DNA of 26,810 nucleotides, taken from a virus. The first letter of the stretch is position 1; every line of letters begins with the position of its first letter. Shown piece after piece: positions 1-8,576 of this stretch. Under the pieces are notes generated by a model that saw only the letters and a program-made list of their open reading frames with translations, was not told where the DNA came from and ran no database searches. A program made the position numbers and the translations under genes. The stretch lies in the IMG/VR virus record IMGVR_UViG_3300022413_000035, positions 1 through 26,810 of that record, one strand, 5' to 3'.

Positions 1-25
1 TCAGAATGAATAGGCTGTAGCTCAT
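1..25 (-). CDS. Start of a gene running off the left edge (partial)
   Basis: An ATG at 25-23 overlaps the stop of the upstream HExxH gene as ATGA, the junction type used repeatedly in this window. A run of nine G residues just upstream could serve as the ribosome binding site. Only eight codons (MSYSLFIL) are visible, so no function can be given. The hydrophobic start would fit a signal peptide or membrane protein, but this is a guess from very little sequence. Confidence 0.5.
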
Positions 26-471
26 TCCCCCCCCCAGCAAATAGTCGGTAACCGTTGCGCCAATACTGCTCGGTCCACCTTGCTCAGTCGCATCATGCGC
101 CGCCACAAAGGCGTCACGCCCATAATGGTTTCCCCCATCAGCGCCCACTTAACTTTTTCTCGGCTTTGATGGTCATTCCAGCGCGGGTCGTTGCCAAGCA
201 TTAAATGCATCAGCTCATGCCACCACCCCGGACGATGCTTGTTCATCACGGCCACTTCGCCCGGAGTCCCACGGCCTCGCTCGTCGATGAACCGGATCAC
301 TTGCCAGCGGTCCAGTTTGCGAATAATCATTCTGGCGTGTTGTGGCTCGACGATGGGAAAGCAAGCGGGCACATGGTCACGGCGGAACATTCTCTGCCCG
401 CTATGTATCCCCTTCCACGTATCTGCCCACCCGAACCCGATCACGGCAACCGGGATCACCGCCTCGTTCAT
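22..471 (-). CDS. Small HExxH-motif protein, putative zinc metallopeptidase
   Basis: This 149-residue protein carries HELMH at residues 85-89, the classic zinc-binding and catalytic motif of zincin peptidases. It is preceded by GWW and followed by a GND segment. The spacing does not match the strict metzincin HExxHxxGxxH pattern. Glu114 or His101 could be the third ligand, which is inference. There is no clear signal peptide, although the first 15 residues are hydrophobic. Its ATG overlaps the stop of the cysteine-rich gene as ATGA, so it belongs to the end of the late operon, after the tail genes. A role in envelope penetration, lysis or virion processing is possible but not shown. A chance HExxH in a protein of unknown fold remains an alternative. 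Confidence 0.65.
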   Translation of the reverse strand: MNEAVIPVAVIGFGWADTWKGIHSGQRMFRRDHVPACFPIVEPQHARMIIRKLDRWQVIRFIDERGRGTPGEVAVMNKHRPGWWHELMHLMLGNDPRWNDHQSREKVKWALMGETIMGVTPLWRRMMRLSKVDRAVLAQRLPTICWGGE

Positions 472-683
472 TGGGCGCTGCCGATCTCCAGCACATAAAC
501 GAACTCATTTGATGTGCCAGAAATGTTGTGATTGTTCGGAACAGTAAAAGTATTCGAGGCTGTAAAAGTATTCGCGGCTATTGTGATCGTCCGGGTCCGA
601 TGGTCACATGGATGCTTGCAACAACATCCGCACTCCGGGCATTGCAAAGTACAACAAAACCAATTCGTTTTCGTCATATTCAC
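468..683 (-). CDS. Cysteine-rich small protein, unknown function
   Basis: This 71-residue protein has two unlike halves. Residues 10-26 contain eight cysteines (C10, C11, C15, C18, C20-C22, C26) plus His24 and His28, which could bind metal or form disulfides. The C-terminal half is Thr/Asn-rich and looks like beta strands, with ANTFT/SNTFT encoded by an imperfect 18-base tandem repeat at about 544-579. The start is taken as the GTG at 683, which overlaps the glycosidase-like gene stop as GTGA. A strong AGGGAGGT lies about 9 bases upstream. An ATG at 677 is the alternative. I do not recognise the family. Its position between a possible glycosidase and an HExxH protein suggests a part in the same virion-tip or lysis module. 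Confidence 0.65.
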   Translation of the reverse strand: MNMTKTNWFCCTLQCPECGCCCKHPCDHRTRTITIAANTFTASNTFTVPNNHNISGTSNEFVYVLEIGSAQ

Positions 684-1654
684 TTGTCGCTACCTCCCTT
701 GCGTGGCGGTCGAGTCGGAGTCGGGCCGGGGCGCGTCGGGACAGTACCGGCGCCGCCCTGAATGTAGATTATCGCCGCGTCGATAGCAATCGGCGCCCGG
801 TGCCGGATCTCACGCAGACGCTTGACGGTCGCAACCTTGCCGAGGCGTGGTTTTCGGCCCGGTGCTGGCCCTGGGGTCGGGCGTGGTGCCGGAGAAGGCC
901 CGGGAGTCGGCTTCACAGGCCCGCCACCCCGATTCGCGCCATTCCCGGTACTATGAGCCCCACCAGACAACGCAGCGTCGCCTAGCGCCCGCGCGCCCGC
1001 TGTCGTGGCGCTCTTGTGATACTCGGCGGCGACGAACGGACGCCCGAGCAACTGGCGCACCTGGCGGCTCTCAGCGGCGATCTGAGCGGGCTTCTGGTCG
1101 AATCCGTACTGGTGAAACCACTCTTGACCCAACGACGCCCAGGCCCGGAGCTGTTTCGGATTCTTCTCAAGATCGCGGGTCGTGTGTATCCCGATCGGCT
1201 TGGAGCCCGACGCCCGGATCGCGTTGGAAATCGCCTTGGTCTTGGCAAATCCCATGTGCTCGTTCGCTTCCAGCGCCGGCACGTACCCGATCACGTAGGG
1301 ATCAATAATCGAGATCGTCTGTCGGACGTAGTTCGTCAACCTCGCGGTCGGCAGGGTCGAAATCGACTTCGAGTCGTCGGCAAAGAACCAGATGATCGGC
1401 CTCAACCCCATCGCGTTGAGTTGCTTCAAGAGCGGCACCCAGGTCCGCACGACGGCGAGCGATAGCTTTGTATTGACCGGATAGCGCTTGTCGTCGCCGA
1501 CGTTGCTTGCGTACAGATAGATCGCGTTGTCGCCGTTGCGCCTGCAACGTGCCCATATCCGTTGCCTCGATGACTTGCTGTGCTTGTGCGACAGCGTATT
1601 CATGACGCGGGTATTCGCCCCGTCGAGCAGAAACGACGCCCGGTGATTTTTCAC
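680..1654 (-). CDS. TIM-barrel-like protein, putative glycoside hydrolase, with proline-rich tail
   Basis: This 324-residue protein reads like a (beta/alpha)8 barrel over residues about 40-220, with alternating hydrophobic strands such as NAIYLYAS, RPIIWFFAD, IIDPYVIGYVPALE and KPIGIHTT. Two acidic residues sit at strand ends, as in clan GH-A glycosidases: Glu129 or Glu132 in LEANEH and Glu211 in AAEYHKS. After about residue 242 comes a Pro/Gly linker (PTPGPSPAPRPTPGPAPG), a short 30-residue segment and a second Pro/Arg-rich end. The start is a GTG directly after the TAG of the lipoprotein gene. It may cleave host glycan or peptidoglycan, as a lysin or a tail-associated enzyme. The fold and catalytic residues are inferred by eye. 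A catalytically dead barrel used for receptor binding is the main alternative. Confidence 0.6.
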   Translation of the reverse strand: MKNHRASFLLDGANTRVMNTLSHKHSKSSRQRIWARCRRNGDNAIYLYASNVGDDKRYPVNTKLSLAVVRTWVPLLKQLNAMGLRPIIWFFADDSKSISTLPTARLTNYVRQTISIIDPYVIGYVPALEANEHMGFAKTKAISNAIRASGSKPIGIHTTRDLEKNPKQLRAWASLGQEWFHQYGFDQKPAQIAAESRQVRQLLGRPFVAAEYHKSATTAGARALGDAALSGGAHSTGNGANRGGGPVKPTPGPSPAPRPTPGPAPGRKPRLGKVATVKRLREIRHRAPIAIDAAIIYIQGGAGTVPTRPGPTPTRPPRKGGSDK

Positions 1655-1960
1655 CTACTCGACCCGCATTTCGCACGTGTGCTCGGTCAGGATCAATACG
1701 CACTGCTGGTTAGCATCGCGGGCCACCTGCATCGCGGAACGCACGATCTCACCAATATCCACCCCGATCGGGATGTCATAGGGGATCTCGTCGGGTAGCA
1801 CATTGAACTCGCCGCCCCTATATTCTGCGCCCTCCGTGCGATGGCTCATGCACACCGACCACGCATCTGAACACGCGGCCATCTGATCCGGGTTCAATCC
1901 GCCGACGCCGCCGCACCCGGCGAGAACCACGACCAACGATCCAACCAAAACATACTTCAT
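1655..1960 (-). CDS. Small lipoprotein
   Basis: The 101-residue product begins MKYVLVGSLVVVLAGCGG, a short signal peptide with a good lipobox (LAGC) for signal peptidase II and lipid attachment at Cys16. The mature part is about 85 residues, acidic, with several further cysteines. The ATG at 1960 is preferred over a GTG at 1966 because AAGGAG lies five bases before it. It follows a coiled-coil membrane protein and precedes a possible glycosidase. It could be an outer-membrane spanin subunit, a superinfection-exclusion lipoprotein or a lysogenic-conversion factor. It is longer than typical Rz1 and not proline-rich, so spanin is only one option. Confidence 0.75.
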   Translation of the reverse strand: MKYVLVGSLVVVLAGCGGVGGLNPDQMAACSDAWSVCMSHRTEGAEYRGGEFNVLPDEIPYDIPIGVDIGEIVRSAMQVARDANQQCVLILTEHTCEMRVE

Positions 1961-1974
1961 AGTCACTCCTTATT

Positions 1975-2304
1975 TCAGGGGGACGGGTGTATCAACACCA
2001 CCCACAGCCACGAAAATATCACACCCAGTCCGATCGACCCGACAATACTATACACAACCCCCCGAACCGGCGCGAAATCCGACTTCGATACTTTAGTTTT
2101 CATATCTTCCTTGATGACTTTAATCAAGCCCTCGATCTCCGCCCTCAGCGCATCGAATTCCGGTTTATGGATCATTGCCGGCATTTGTTTCAAGACAAAA
2201 TCCATCCGCTCATCGAGCCGCGCCAATAGCTCGCGGTCAGGACCGTTAAACGGTTCTTTTGACGCAACATACCGCTCTTTTTGTTCTTCAGACATAACAG
2301 GCAT
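1975..2304 (-). CDS. Coiled-coil protein with C-terminal membrane segment (holin- or XhlA-like)
   Basis: This 109-residue protein has a charged, helical N-terminal region (about residues 20-80, heptad-like LLARLDERMDFVLKQM and LRAEIEGLIKVIKEDM). A single strongly hydrophobic segment follows at about residues 83-105 (VVYSIVGSIGLGVIFSWLWVVLI). This layout resembles XhlA/hemolysin-type phage membrane proteins that work beside a holin, but no signature is decisive. The ATG has AAAGGA about 8 bases upstream. The gene lies next to the lipoprotein and glycosidase-like genes, so a lysis role is reasonable. A membrane anchor for another protein, or an exclusion factor, is also possible. Confidence 0.65.
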   Translation of the reverse strand: MPVMSEEQKERYVASKEPFNGPDRELLARLDERMDFVLKQMPAMIHKPEFDALRAEIEGLIKVIKEDMKTKVSKSDFAPVRGVVYSIVGSIGLGVIFSWLWVVLIHPSP

Positions 2305-2408
2305 TGCCTTATCCTTTGCTCACCCACGGAGCACGATATAAAGTTCCCACATATCACACCCCAGACCAGCAATCTGTGAGAAACCCCACTTTTGTTATTA
2401 ATTGTTCG

Positions 2409-3494
2409 TTAAACAGACTCCTCAATGGTGCAACTGAATCGATTATGCGGGATTACGGTCCCATTCTTCAATTCCTCACGCCACGCGCTCGGCCCGTCCC
2501 AGCGCATCACGCGCCCGAGTAACCGATGCTCTGTCGCCCGGTCGTCTGATTCGGTCGGGTACACGTCCACGAATACGTCATTGCGCCGGCCGATGTCACG
2601 CGTCATAGTTCGCAGCTTGGTAGCGTCGGCGTCTGTCAGATCGAGGAACGTCATGTCCAACTGACGGTGAGAGGTTCGATCGTCTGACACAATACCGCCG
2701 TCCCACAGTCGCGTCGTCGAGCTACTGTCCACCCATGTTACATTCAGAGGCGATCGGGAATATCGCGGTAGGGCGATCTCGGTGTATTCGCCGATCTTGA
2801 TACGGCCTATCGTGTATTCGCCGCTACCAGTTGCGGTGAGTATTTGTATACCGTGTGCGCCCGATACAGTCGTAAAGTATTCTTCCTCATACTGTATTAG
2901 CCCTGTCTCCACCACCGGAACCACACCACCAGATATAAACGCCGTGAAAGCTAGGTCGGTGCCTTCTCCATGAACGCGCACGAACGTCGGGCGAGTCAAA
3001 GACGCAGTATCTAAAACATCAAAATTGTTTGCGTCGAAAATCGCTGTGATATGAAAAAAGTTACTAATCGATGGGAATTGCGCTGGCGTCGTATCGCCCA
3101 TGATGCGAACTACGTCACCGGCAGAAAAGGGATGCGCGCTATAATTTATTCTGTACGTGCCAGAGGACGGCTCCGTAACCGAGCATTGAACGCCGTCACC
3201 AGTAAGCACAATTTTATTTGCCGTATACGTTCCAGCGGCATTCTGTTTATGCCAGTTATACAATACCAGCGCGTCAAAATCCGACATGGCTACTGTCGAG
3301 CTTGCTGTTCCAACAGCCTTTGGATCAAGAAACATGCTGTGAGCGAAAACAGCAGTCCCTTGCTCAACATAAACCACACGAACATTCGTGTCCAATACAG
3401 CAGATGCGTCCCTTACCACTACCCCACCATTCGATCTTTGCATCGACACCGTGTTGATTTCGTCATCTAGCAACGTATCCCAAAGCATCCGCAT
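2409..3494 (-). CDS. Minor tail or tail-tip protein
   Basis: This 361-residue protein is rich in beta strands and has no transmembrane segment. It carries short Gly/Thr/Ser-rich turns typical of virion structural proteins. The region around residues 250-350 (PRYSRSPLNVTWVDSS, then a segment about positional changes and Arg/Asp-rich loops) looks like a compact domain that I cannot assign. The start is taken as the ATG at 3494, which overlaps the previous stop as TGATG, with GGGGGA just upstream. TTG and GTG codons further upstream are weaker options. Its place after the hub-like protein and chaperone-sized gene suggests a distal-tail or receptor-proximal role. Confidence in the gene is high and in the function low. 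Confidence 0.75.
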   Translation of the reverse strand: MRMLWDTLLDDEINTVSMQRSNGGVVVRDASAVLDTNVRVVYVEQGTAVFAHSMFLDPKAVGTASSTVAMSDFDALVLYNWHKQNAAGTYTANKIVLTGDGVQCSVTEPSSGTYRINYSAHPFSAGDVVRIMGDTTPAQFPSISNFFHITAIFDANNFDVLDTASLTRPTFVRVHGEGTDLAFTAFISGGVVPVVETGLIQYEEEYFTTVSGAHGIQILTATGSGEYTIGRIKIGEYTEIALPRYSRSPLNVTWVDSSSTTRLWDGGIVSDDRTSHRQLDMTFLDLTDADATKLRTMTRDIGRRNDVFVDVYPTESDDRATEHRLLGRVMRWDGPSAWREELKNGTVIPHNRFSCTIEESV

Positions 3495-3967
3495 CACGTC
3501 CCCCAATGCGGCGAGGCCGCTATCGTTTCGTCGTCGTAAACATCCGGATCAGGTGCCGCCACTATCTCTGCCTCAATCAATGTCTCGCCTTGCCATTTCG
3601 ACTCCAGCGCATCAAGATCGGACGCGAGCGATAGTAACGCCGGGTCGGTGGCATTATCAGTTAGCACAACAACGCGCGTTATGGCCTGACGCAATTTCTT
3701 CGAGTACCGCGCCAATAATACGTCGTTTCGTTTGCCTTCCTCGAATCGGCGTACCGCCTCTTTACGCAACCGCTGAATTGCCCCGGCCCGTTTGCTCGAT
3801 ACCAGCGCCGCGTCGAGCGTTGCCTGATCGGGAATCGCGCCGAGTTCAACAGGCCACTTCGCCGGATTGATTTCGCCATCGGATTTGTCCGGCAAACTGT
3901 ACATTGTCGCAATCGCCACGCCGGGATATAGATTCTGCAACGCCGCTGAGAGATCAAATATATTCAC
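3494..3967 (-). CDS. Tail-associated protein, possibly tail-fibre assembly
   Basis: This 157-residue product has an N-terminal part with WPVELGAIPDQATLDAAL, a pattern often seen in phage tail-fibre assembly or XkdW-like proteins. A long charged helical region (residues about 55-125) and an acidic end follow. The GTG at 3967 overlaps the preceding TGA as GTGA and has GAGGGG five to six bases upstream, so I prefer it to the GTG at 3973. It sits between two tail-tip genes and is probably co-translated with them. It may be a chaperone or a small structural part of the tail tip. The family assignment rests on a short motif only. Confidence 0.7.
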   Translation of the reverse strand: MNIFDLSAALQNLYPGVAIATMYSLPDKSDGEINPAKWPVELGAIPDQATLDAALVSSKRAGAIQRLRKEAVRRFEEGKRNDVLLARYSKKLRQAITRVVVLTDNATDPALLSLASDLDALESKWQGETLIEAEIVAAPDPDVYDDETIAASPHWGT

Positions 3968-5715
3968 ACCCACCCCTCGACCACTGCAAGGTCAGCGCCT
4001 ACGTTCTCATCTATCGAGATGCACACCATTTTTTTGCCCGCGTCACAACCGAAGCGTGGGAAGGTCAGCGTGAAAATGTCCCCGATGTCCAGATCCAAAT
4101 ATCCCTCCGAGAACGTCCGCTGACTGACCGGGATCGTGAATATCTGTCGCGGCACCTTACGCCATGCCAGTGTATTATCCCCTTCCGCGCCGGCGTCCGC
4201 CGTATCGGTGACGTATGTTTCCCACTGTTCTTCGATGGCATCCGGGTAATTGGTCAAAATGGTGGCATCGGTCGACACGTCCCATGTCGTAAGAGGTAAA
4301 TCGATGGAGTGCTTGTCTATGATCTTCTGCCAATCGGGCTCGGATGGCGGCTCCGGCGGCACGAACGGATCAGGGTTTTGCCCTATCGGTTCGTTCGGGT
4401 TCTTTGAGATGATATTCTGCCGTAGTTTCCATTTACGGTACTTCTTTTTGGTGTTCTTATCATATCGACGCAGCCGCTTCTCGTAACGCTTCGTTACCTT
4501 CTTTATCCGCTTGCGCCCGCGCCCGGTAAGTTCTCGCCCGCCAGCCCACTGCCGCTGTTGTTCATACAATATGGTCGCGGCAGGCTCCAGGTCATCGGTT
4601 CGGACTGACGGTTCCCTGACCAGATTGGCAGTGCCGATGTCGTAAACAGATGTCTCCCCGGACACGTCTGCGGGATAGCGGAAGAATTGCCATACCCCCG
4701 CGAGGTCCGGGAAGAAAACAACCTGCGGCTCTAGCAGGGTTTCCAGTATCTCAACGATAGTCATGTAGTCGTTGACCACGAACCCGACGACATTGTTGGT
4801 ACATGCCGTCGTCATCGAGGACTCGGACCAGTCGGATGATGTTAGCGGCCCTTCCGTTTCCAGGATGTACTTGATGATCGTTTCGCGTAGCGTCGGATTG
4901 CTGGCACCGCCCACATCATCGCCGGAATGGAATGCAGAAATCTCTACTCCTTCATAGCTTTCCCGGACCATCGTGGCCGATGTAAGGGTGAACTCGCCCG
5001 CTGATGCGTTCTCACTGATGGTATGCGTGCCGCCGGGCGTTGGGCGAGTAGGATAAGCGCTTGAATCCATCCCATCGATTCGCCAAGCCCCGGATATAAC
5101 GGAATCGGTAACACCATTACCACCATTAAATTGCCATGTCGGAGTTGTATCGGAGGCGATTGTTGTTCGGACGGCCGGACAGTTAAAGATTTGCCCGAAT
5201 GTTCTCTGAACTACCGTGCCTGTTAAATCCGTATTCGCGGGCGACGAGTACGTCGTTTCCTCAAACGGGACATCAAGATCCACTACGCCAGGTTCGATCG
5301 TCACCCGAACCCGCGTTAGCCCCGCCGACTGGAAATCGATGATCCGCCCGCCCATCTTTTGCTTCGTGTTCGTCGGCGCCGCGGTCCCATTGTAATCTCC
5401 TACCCAGACCTCGGCAGCGAATCCCTTGAACGATAGCGTGTGCGGGTCTATCAGATCATCAAAATCGAACTCCGTTCCGGCCTGTGAAAATACCTTCCCG
5501 GTGTGATTACGCTGAAATTCAGCCTCAACCAGTTGCAGCGAATCATGCTGCTCTCGATTGCGCGGGAGGGTGCGAACGACGTTGATGCTTGGGTCGAGCC
5601 CCGGCTGATAGTCGTCACTACCGACCGTCACCGGCCAATTAGCGAACCCGAAAACGGCCGCGCCCGTCCCGACGTGCCGACAATTCAGTTTCAGGTATAC
5701 AAGGCGTTGCGCCAT
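3964..5715 (-). CDS. Tail hub/tip structural protein with an internal basic segment
   Basis: This 583-residue protein lies directly after the tape measure, where lambda-like phages encode tail-tip and hub proteins. The first 280 residues are beta-rich (VYLKLNCRHVGTGAAVFGFANWPV at the start) and contain a GGRIIDFQSAG segment typical of proteins recording a path on a surface. Residues about 285-390 hold an alpha/beta part (LRETIIKYILETEGPL, DYMTIVEILETLLEP) like phage hub or baseplate domains. Residues about 397-433 are very basic (GRGRKRIKKVTKRYEKRLRR and on), followed by a Pro-rich linker. The ATG shares a TGATG junction with the tape-measure stop. The exact family is not recognised. Confidence 0.8.
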   Translation of the reverse strand: MAQRLVYLKLNCRHVGTGAAVFGFANWPVTVGSDDYQPGLDPSINVVRTLPRNREQHDSLQLVEAEFQRNHTGKVFSQAGTEFDFDDLIDPHTLSFKGFAAEVWVGDYNGTAAPTNTKQKMGGRIIDFQSAGLTRVRVTIEPGVVDLDVPFEETTYSSPANTDLTGTVVQRTFGQIFNCPAVRTTIASDTTPTWQFNGGNGVTDSVISGAWRIDGMDSSAYPTRPTPGGTHTISENASAGEFTLTSATMVRESYEGVEISAFHSGDDVGGASNPTLRETIIKYILETEGPLTSSDWSESSMTTACTNNVVGFVVNDYMTIVEILETLLEPQVVFFPDLAGVWQFFRYPADVSGETSVYDIGTANLVREPSVRTDDLEPAATILYEQQRQWAGGRELTGRGRKRIKKVTKRYEKRLRRYDKNTKKKYRKWKLRQNIISKNPNEPIGQNPDPFVPPEPPSEPDWQKIIDKHSIDLPLTTWDVSTDATILTNYPDAIEEQWETYVTDTADAGAEGDNTLAWRKVPRQIFTIPVSQRTFSEGYLDLDIGDIFTLTFPRFGCDAGKKMVCISIDENVGADLAVVEGWV

Positions 5716-8570
5716 CAGGAATACGCTGCAACGGTGCCGCTGACATTGCGAACGTCACCGCGCAATAGCTCGACTTGATAGAGTAATGCTTCGAGGAGGG
5801 TGTTCGAGGAACCGCCCGAAAATCCCTCAGTTGGATCTGACGGTCCCCCGGGAAGGTCACCGGGTTTTTCGCCGGTTGTCGTGTAGTTGGTATTTACGTT
5901 GATCTGAATATCTCGGGGAAGGCCGTTCAACGCATCGCCAAAAGCAGCCGCAAAGCGCTCGCCTTCCTCCATTCCGGGATTGGTTTCATCGCTCAGTATC
6001 CCGGCAAATGCCCGGATCTGATCTGCGGTACTATCAAATATTCCCCCCATGCGCTGACTTTCGCCCCCGAGCGCGTTCGTTGCAGACGACGTTCCGTCAA
6101 GGATTCCCTGCGCCGTTTGTAGAGTAACCCCATATATAGAAGCGACTTCCTTCGCCGTCACAACGCCATCGGCAAGTGCCCGAGTCTGTTGGTCAAGTCG
6201 CTGCGTGGCTTGCGTTGCGTTGTCAGCAGATACAGACAAAACCCTAAACTCGCCATTGACCTCGACCACCCGGGTCGCTGTCGCGCCGAATTCCTTACCC
6301 GCGCGTTGTAATGCACCAGTGACGCCGACTATTTCATTTCCAAATTCGTCATACCCTACAGTGATTACGGCTATGTCACTGCCCAAGGCGACGGCCTGTT
6401 CGCGCAGTGCTTCGATTTCCTCAGCCGTCCCCCGGAAGAACTCGTACCGTGATAGCGTTTGCTCTAGTTCATCGAACGCGCCGGTCATCGGCTCGGAAAA
6501 ATCGACTCGGCCGACGATATTAGCCCAAGTCGTGCGCAATATTTCATCGATCTGCGGCCCTTCCTTTTCGCCAAGTATCCGGATCGTCGTGGCGATTCCA
6601 ACGATCAGCGGTGCGTAGATTGCGCCACCTGCAGCGATTTTACCAAGCCCGACGCCGAACCCCTCGCCAGCGACTTGCCCGTAAATCTCATACGCCGTCT
6701 TGATTTTGCTGATCGTGTCGGTAATGTCGGAACCCCCGCCGCCACCACCGCCACCCGGAACCCCAGGAATCGGTATTTCAATATCCTTGAGTTCGCCGAG
6801 ATCCTCAAGCACCTCTTTGATCTGGCGATACCGTTCGATGACCTTCCCGAGTAGCGTGTCGGTCTTCACATATTTATCGATCAGATCAACCATATTTTCG
6901 ATCTGCGATTCTTCGCTACGGTTCTTCTCTTCGTGCGCTTCGGTGTATCCCTCGATGGTCTTTGTTGCCTTACGCGCCTCTGCCTGTTCTCGTTTCTGCT
7001 GGTCGACGTGCTTCTCGGTTGTGATGGTTGCTTCGGCAATCGCCTTGTCGACGTCCTTGTACGCATCCGCGAGTTCGCGCAACTCGCGCTGCAACTGTTT
7101 GGAACCTATTTCATTATCCTTGAACCGTTGCGTCAGCGCGTCAACGCGGTCGGCATATTCCTCAGCGCGTTCCGAATCGGTCTGAATCGCATCCGCCCAT
7201 TTCTCGGCCTCGGTGCGATCATCGATAACCGCTTGCGTTTGCTTACGCAGCGCGTCCGTCTTTTTCGGCATAATGACGCCGCCGAGATATGCCTCGTTCT
7301 GCGTCAACACTGCGATGGCCGCGGCGTGCTTGTCGAGTTCCCCCGTCGCCGCTACAACCGCTGCTGTATTGGTTTCGAGTTCAGCGGTTGTATCAGATAC
7401 GATTCGCGTGTATAGCTCCTGTTCACTTTGCAGCGCCCTTAGCTCGGCCTCATAGGCTGCCAGCTTTTGCCGTAGCCGCCCGTACCCCGCGTCGCCCTGA
7501 TCCTTCAGGATGCCGGTCAGCCTCTCTATTTCTATGCTAACCCGTTTCTGCTGCGCGTCGTTCTCGCGCAATGCCCGCGTATAGAACCCGATCTGACGCT
7601 GCGCTTCTGCGGCGTTCAGGCTTTCCAGCCCTTGCTTCGCCCGCACTAACGAGTCCACCCACTCCCCTGTTTTCGTTGTTGCTATAGCAACCTGCGTGGC
7701 GTAGTTCCGTATGGCGATTTCCGCACCGGTCGCGCCGCCAACCAGTATCGACAATCCATCCGCTAGGTCATTAGCTACCCTCCACGCGGAATCCATTGCC
7801 TCAATAACAATATCGAGCGCGGGTGCGAGTTGCTGTGTGAGGAAGTTTGCAACCCTCTCGATGGCCGGTGCGAGCTTTGCCAGTGCTCCGGTGATTAGGT
7901 TGCCGATGGCCTTGGTGAGTTTAGTCATTGCGTCGTTCGCCGCTTCCGACGCGCGCACCTGATCTTCCGTCATGATCGTAACAACCTCGCGTATCTCCCC
8001 TCGGAGGTCGTTAAACGCCACCTCGCCATCCTTGACCAGATTCGCCACCTTGATGCCCACTGTCCGGCCGAAGGCCGCAGCGGCCAGCGCCGCCCGTTCG
8101 GCAGGATCTTTTACGTTCGCAAGAGTTTTCAGGAATAGCTCTAACGCTTCCTCCGTGCTGTTGGTCGCTTTGAGCGAGTCCAACATTCCCGCATCGTACT
8201 TCCGCAGATGCGTGGTCAGCGCACCCGTACCGACTTGCGCCTCTCCTAAGCGCTTATTAAATGCACCCAGCGCCGAATCCATTTCCCCCTGAGAGATCGC
8301 GGCGAGTTCGCCAACCGCCGCGAGTTCCTGGTATGTCTCGACCGCGATGCCTGCCTGATCCGCACCCTTCCCGATCGCGTCCGCCGTATCCAAGGCGCGC
8401 TTCGTCATCAAGACTAACGCCGTGCCGGCAACCGCCATAGACGCAGCAATGACCTTTCCTACATCCCCCGCTTTCGTCGCCAGCCCGCCGAGCGAACGAT
8501 CAACCTCATCGAAGGCGCGCTTGGTCGCGTTCTTCGCGCTGATCTCTAGTTCGGCTTTATTTATTGGCAT
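5715..8570 (-). CDS. Tape measure protein
   Basis: At 951 residues this is the longest product in the window, and it directly follows the frameshifted chaperone gene, the standard place for a tape measure. The N-terminus (MPINKAELEISAKNATKRAFDEVDRSL) and the next hydrophobic stretch (IAASMAVAGTALVLM) are typical of phage tape measures. Long helical, heptad-like regions run through about residues 320-590. A glycine run (PGVPGGGGGGGG) at about 600 separates them from a hydrophobic patch near 635-660 (possible membrane segment) and a helical, more variable C-terminus. It sets tail length and is ejected to help DNA cross the membrane. Length would predict a tail of roughly 140 nm at about 1.5 angstrom per residue, from known practice in other phages. 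Confidence 0.95.
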   Translation of the reverse strand: MPINKAELEISAKNATKRAFDEVDRSLGGLATKAGDVGKVIAASMAVAGTALVLMTKRALDTADAIGKGADQAGIAVETYQELAAVGELAAISQGEMDSALGAFNKRLGEAQVGTGALTTHLRKYDAGMLDSLKATNSTEEALELFLKTLANVKDPAERAALAAAAFGRTVGIKVANLVKDGEVAFNDLRGEIREVVTIMTEDQVRASEAANDAMTKLTKAIGNLITGALAKLAPAIERVANFLTQQLAPALDIVIEAMDSAWRVANDLADGLSILVGGATGAEIAIRNYATQVAIATTKTGEWVDSLVRAKQGLESLNAAEAQRQIGFYTRALRENDAQQKRVSIEIERLTGILKDQGDAGYGRLRQKLAAYEAELRALQSEQELYTRIVSDTTAELETNTAAVVAATGELDKHAAAIAVLTQNEAYLGGVIMPKKTDALRKQTQAVIDDRTEAEKWADAIQTDSERAEEYADRVDALTQRFKDNEIGSKQLQRELRELADAYKDVDKAIAEATITTEKHVDQQKREQAEARKATKTIEGYTEAHEEKNRSEESQIENMVDLIDKYVKTDTLLGKVIERYRQIKEVLEDLGELKDIEIPIPGVPGGGGGGGGSDITDTISKIKTAYEIYGQVAGEGFGVGLGKIAAGGAIYAPLIVGIATTIRILGEKEGPQIDEILRTTWANIVGRVDFSEPMTGAFDELEQTLSRYEFFRGTAEEIEALREQAVALGSDIAVITVGYDEFGNEIVGVTGALQRAGKEFGATATRVVEVNGEFRVLSVSADNATQATQRLDQQTRALADGVVTAKEVASIYGVTLQTAQGILDGTSSATNALGGESQRMGGIFDSTADQIRAFAGILSDETNPGMEEGERFAAAFGDALNGLPRDIQINVNTNYTTTGEKPGDLPGGPSDPTEGFSGGSSNTLLEALLYQVELLRGDVRNVSGTVAAYS

Positions 8571-8576
8571 CGCGGG

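Noticed and set aside
2305-2408. Promoter or terminator in the 104-base gap before the membrane protein gene
   Set aside because: Only weak AT-rich sequence and a small GTTTAACGAAC near-palindrome are seen; no convincing -35/-10 pair or hairpin with T run.
6205-7540. Several plus-strand open frames opposite the tape measure gene
   Set aside because: They are Ser/Arg-rich antisense shadows of a clear gene.
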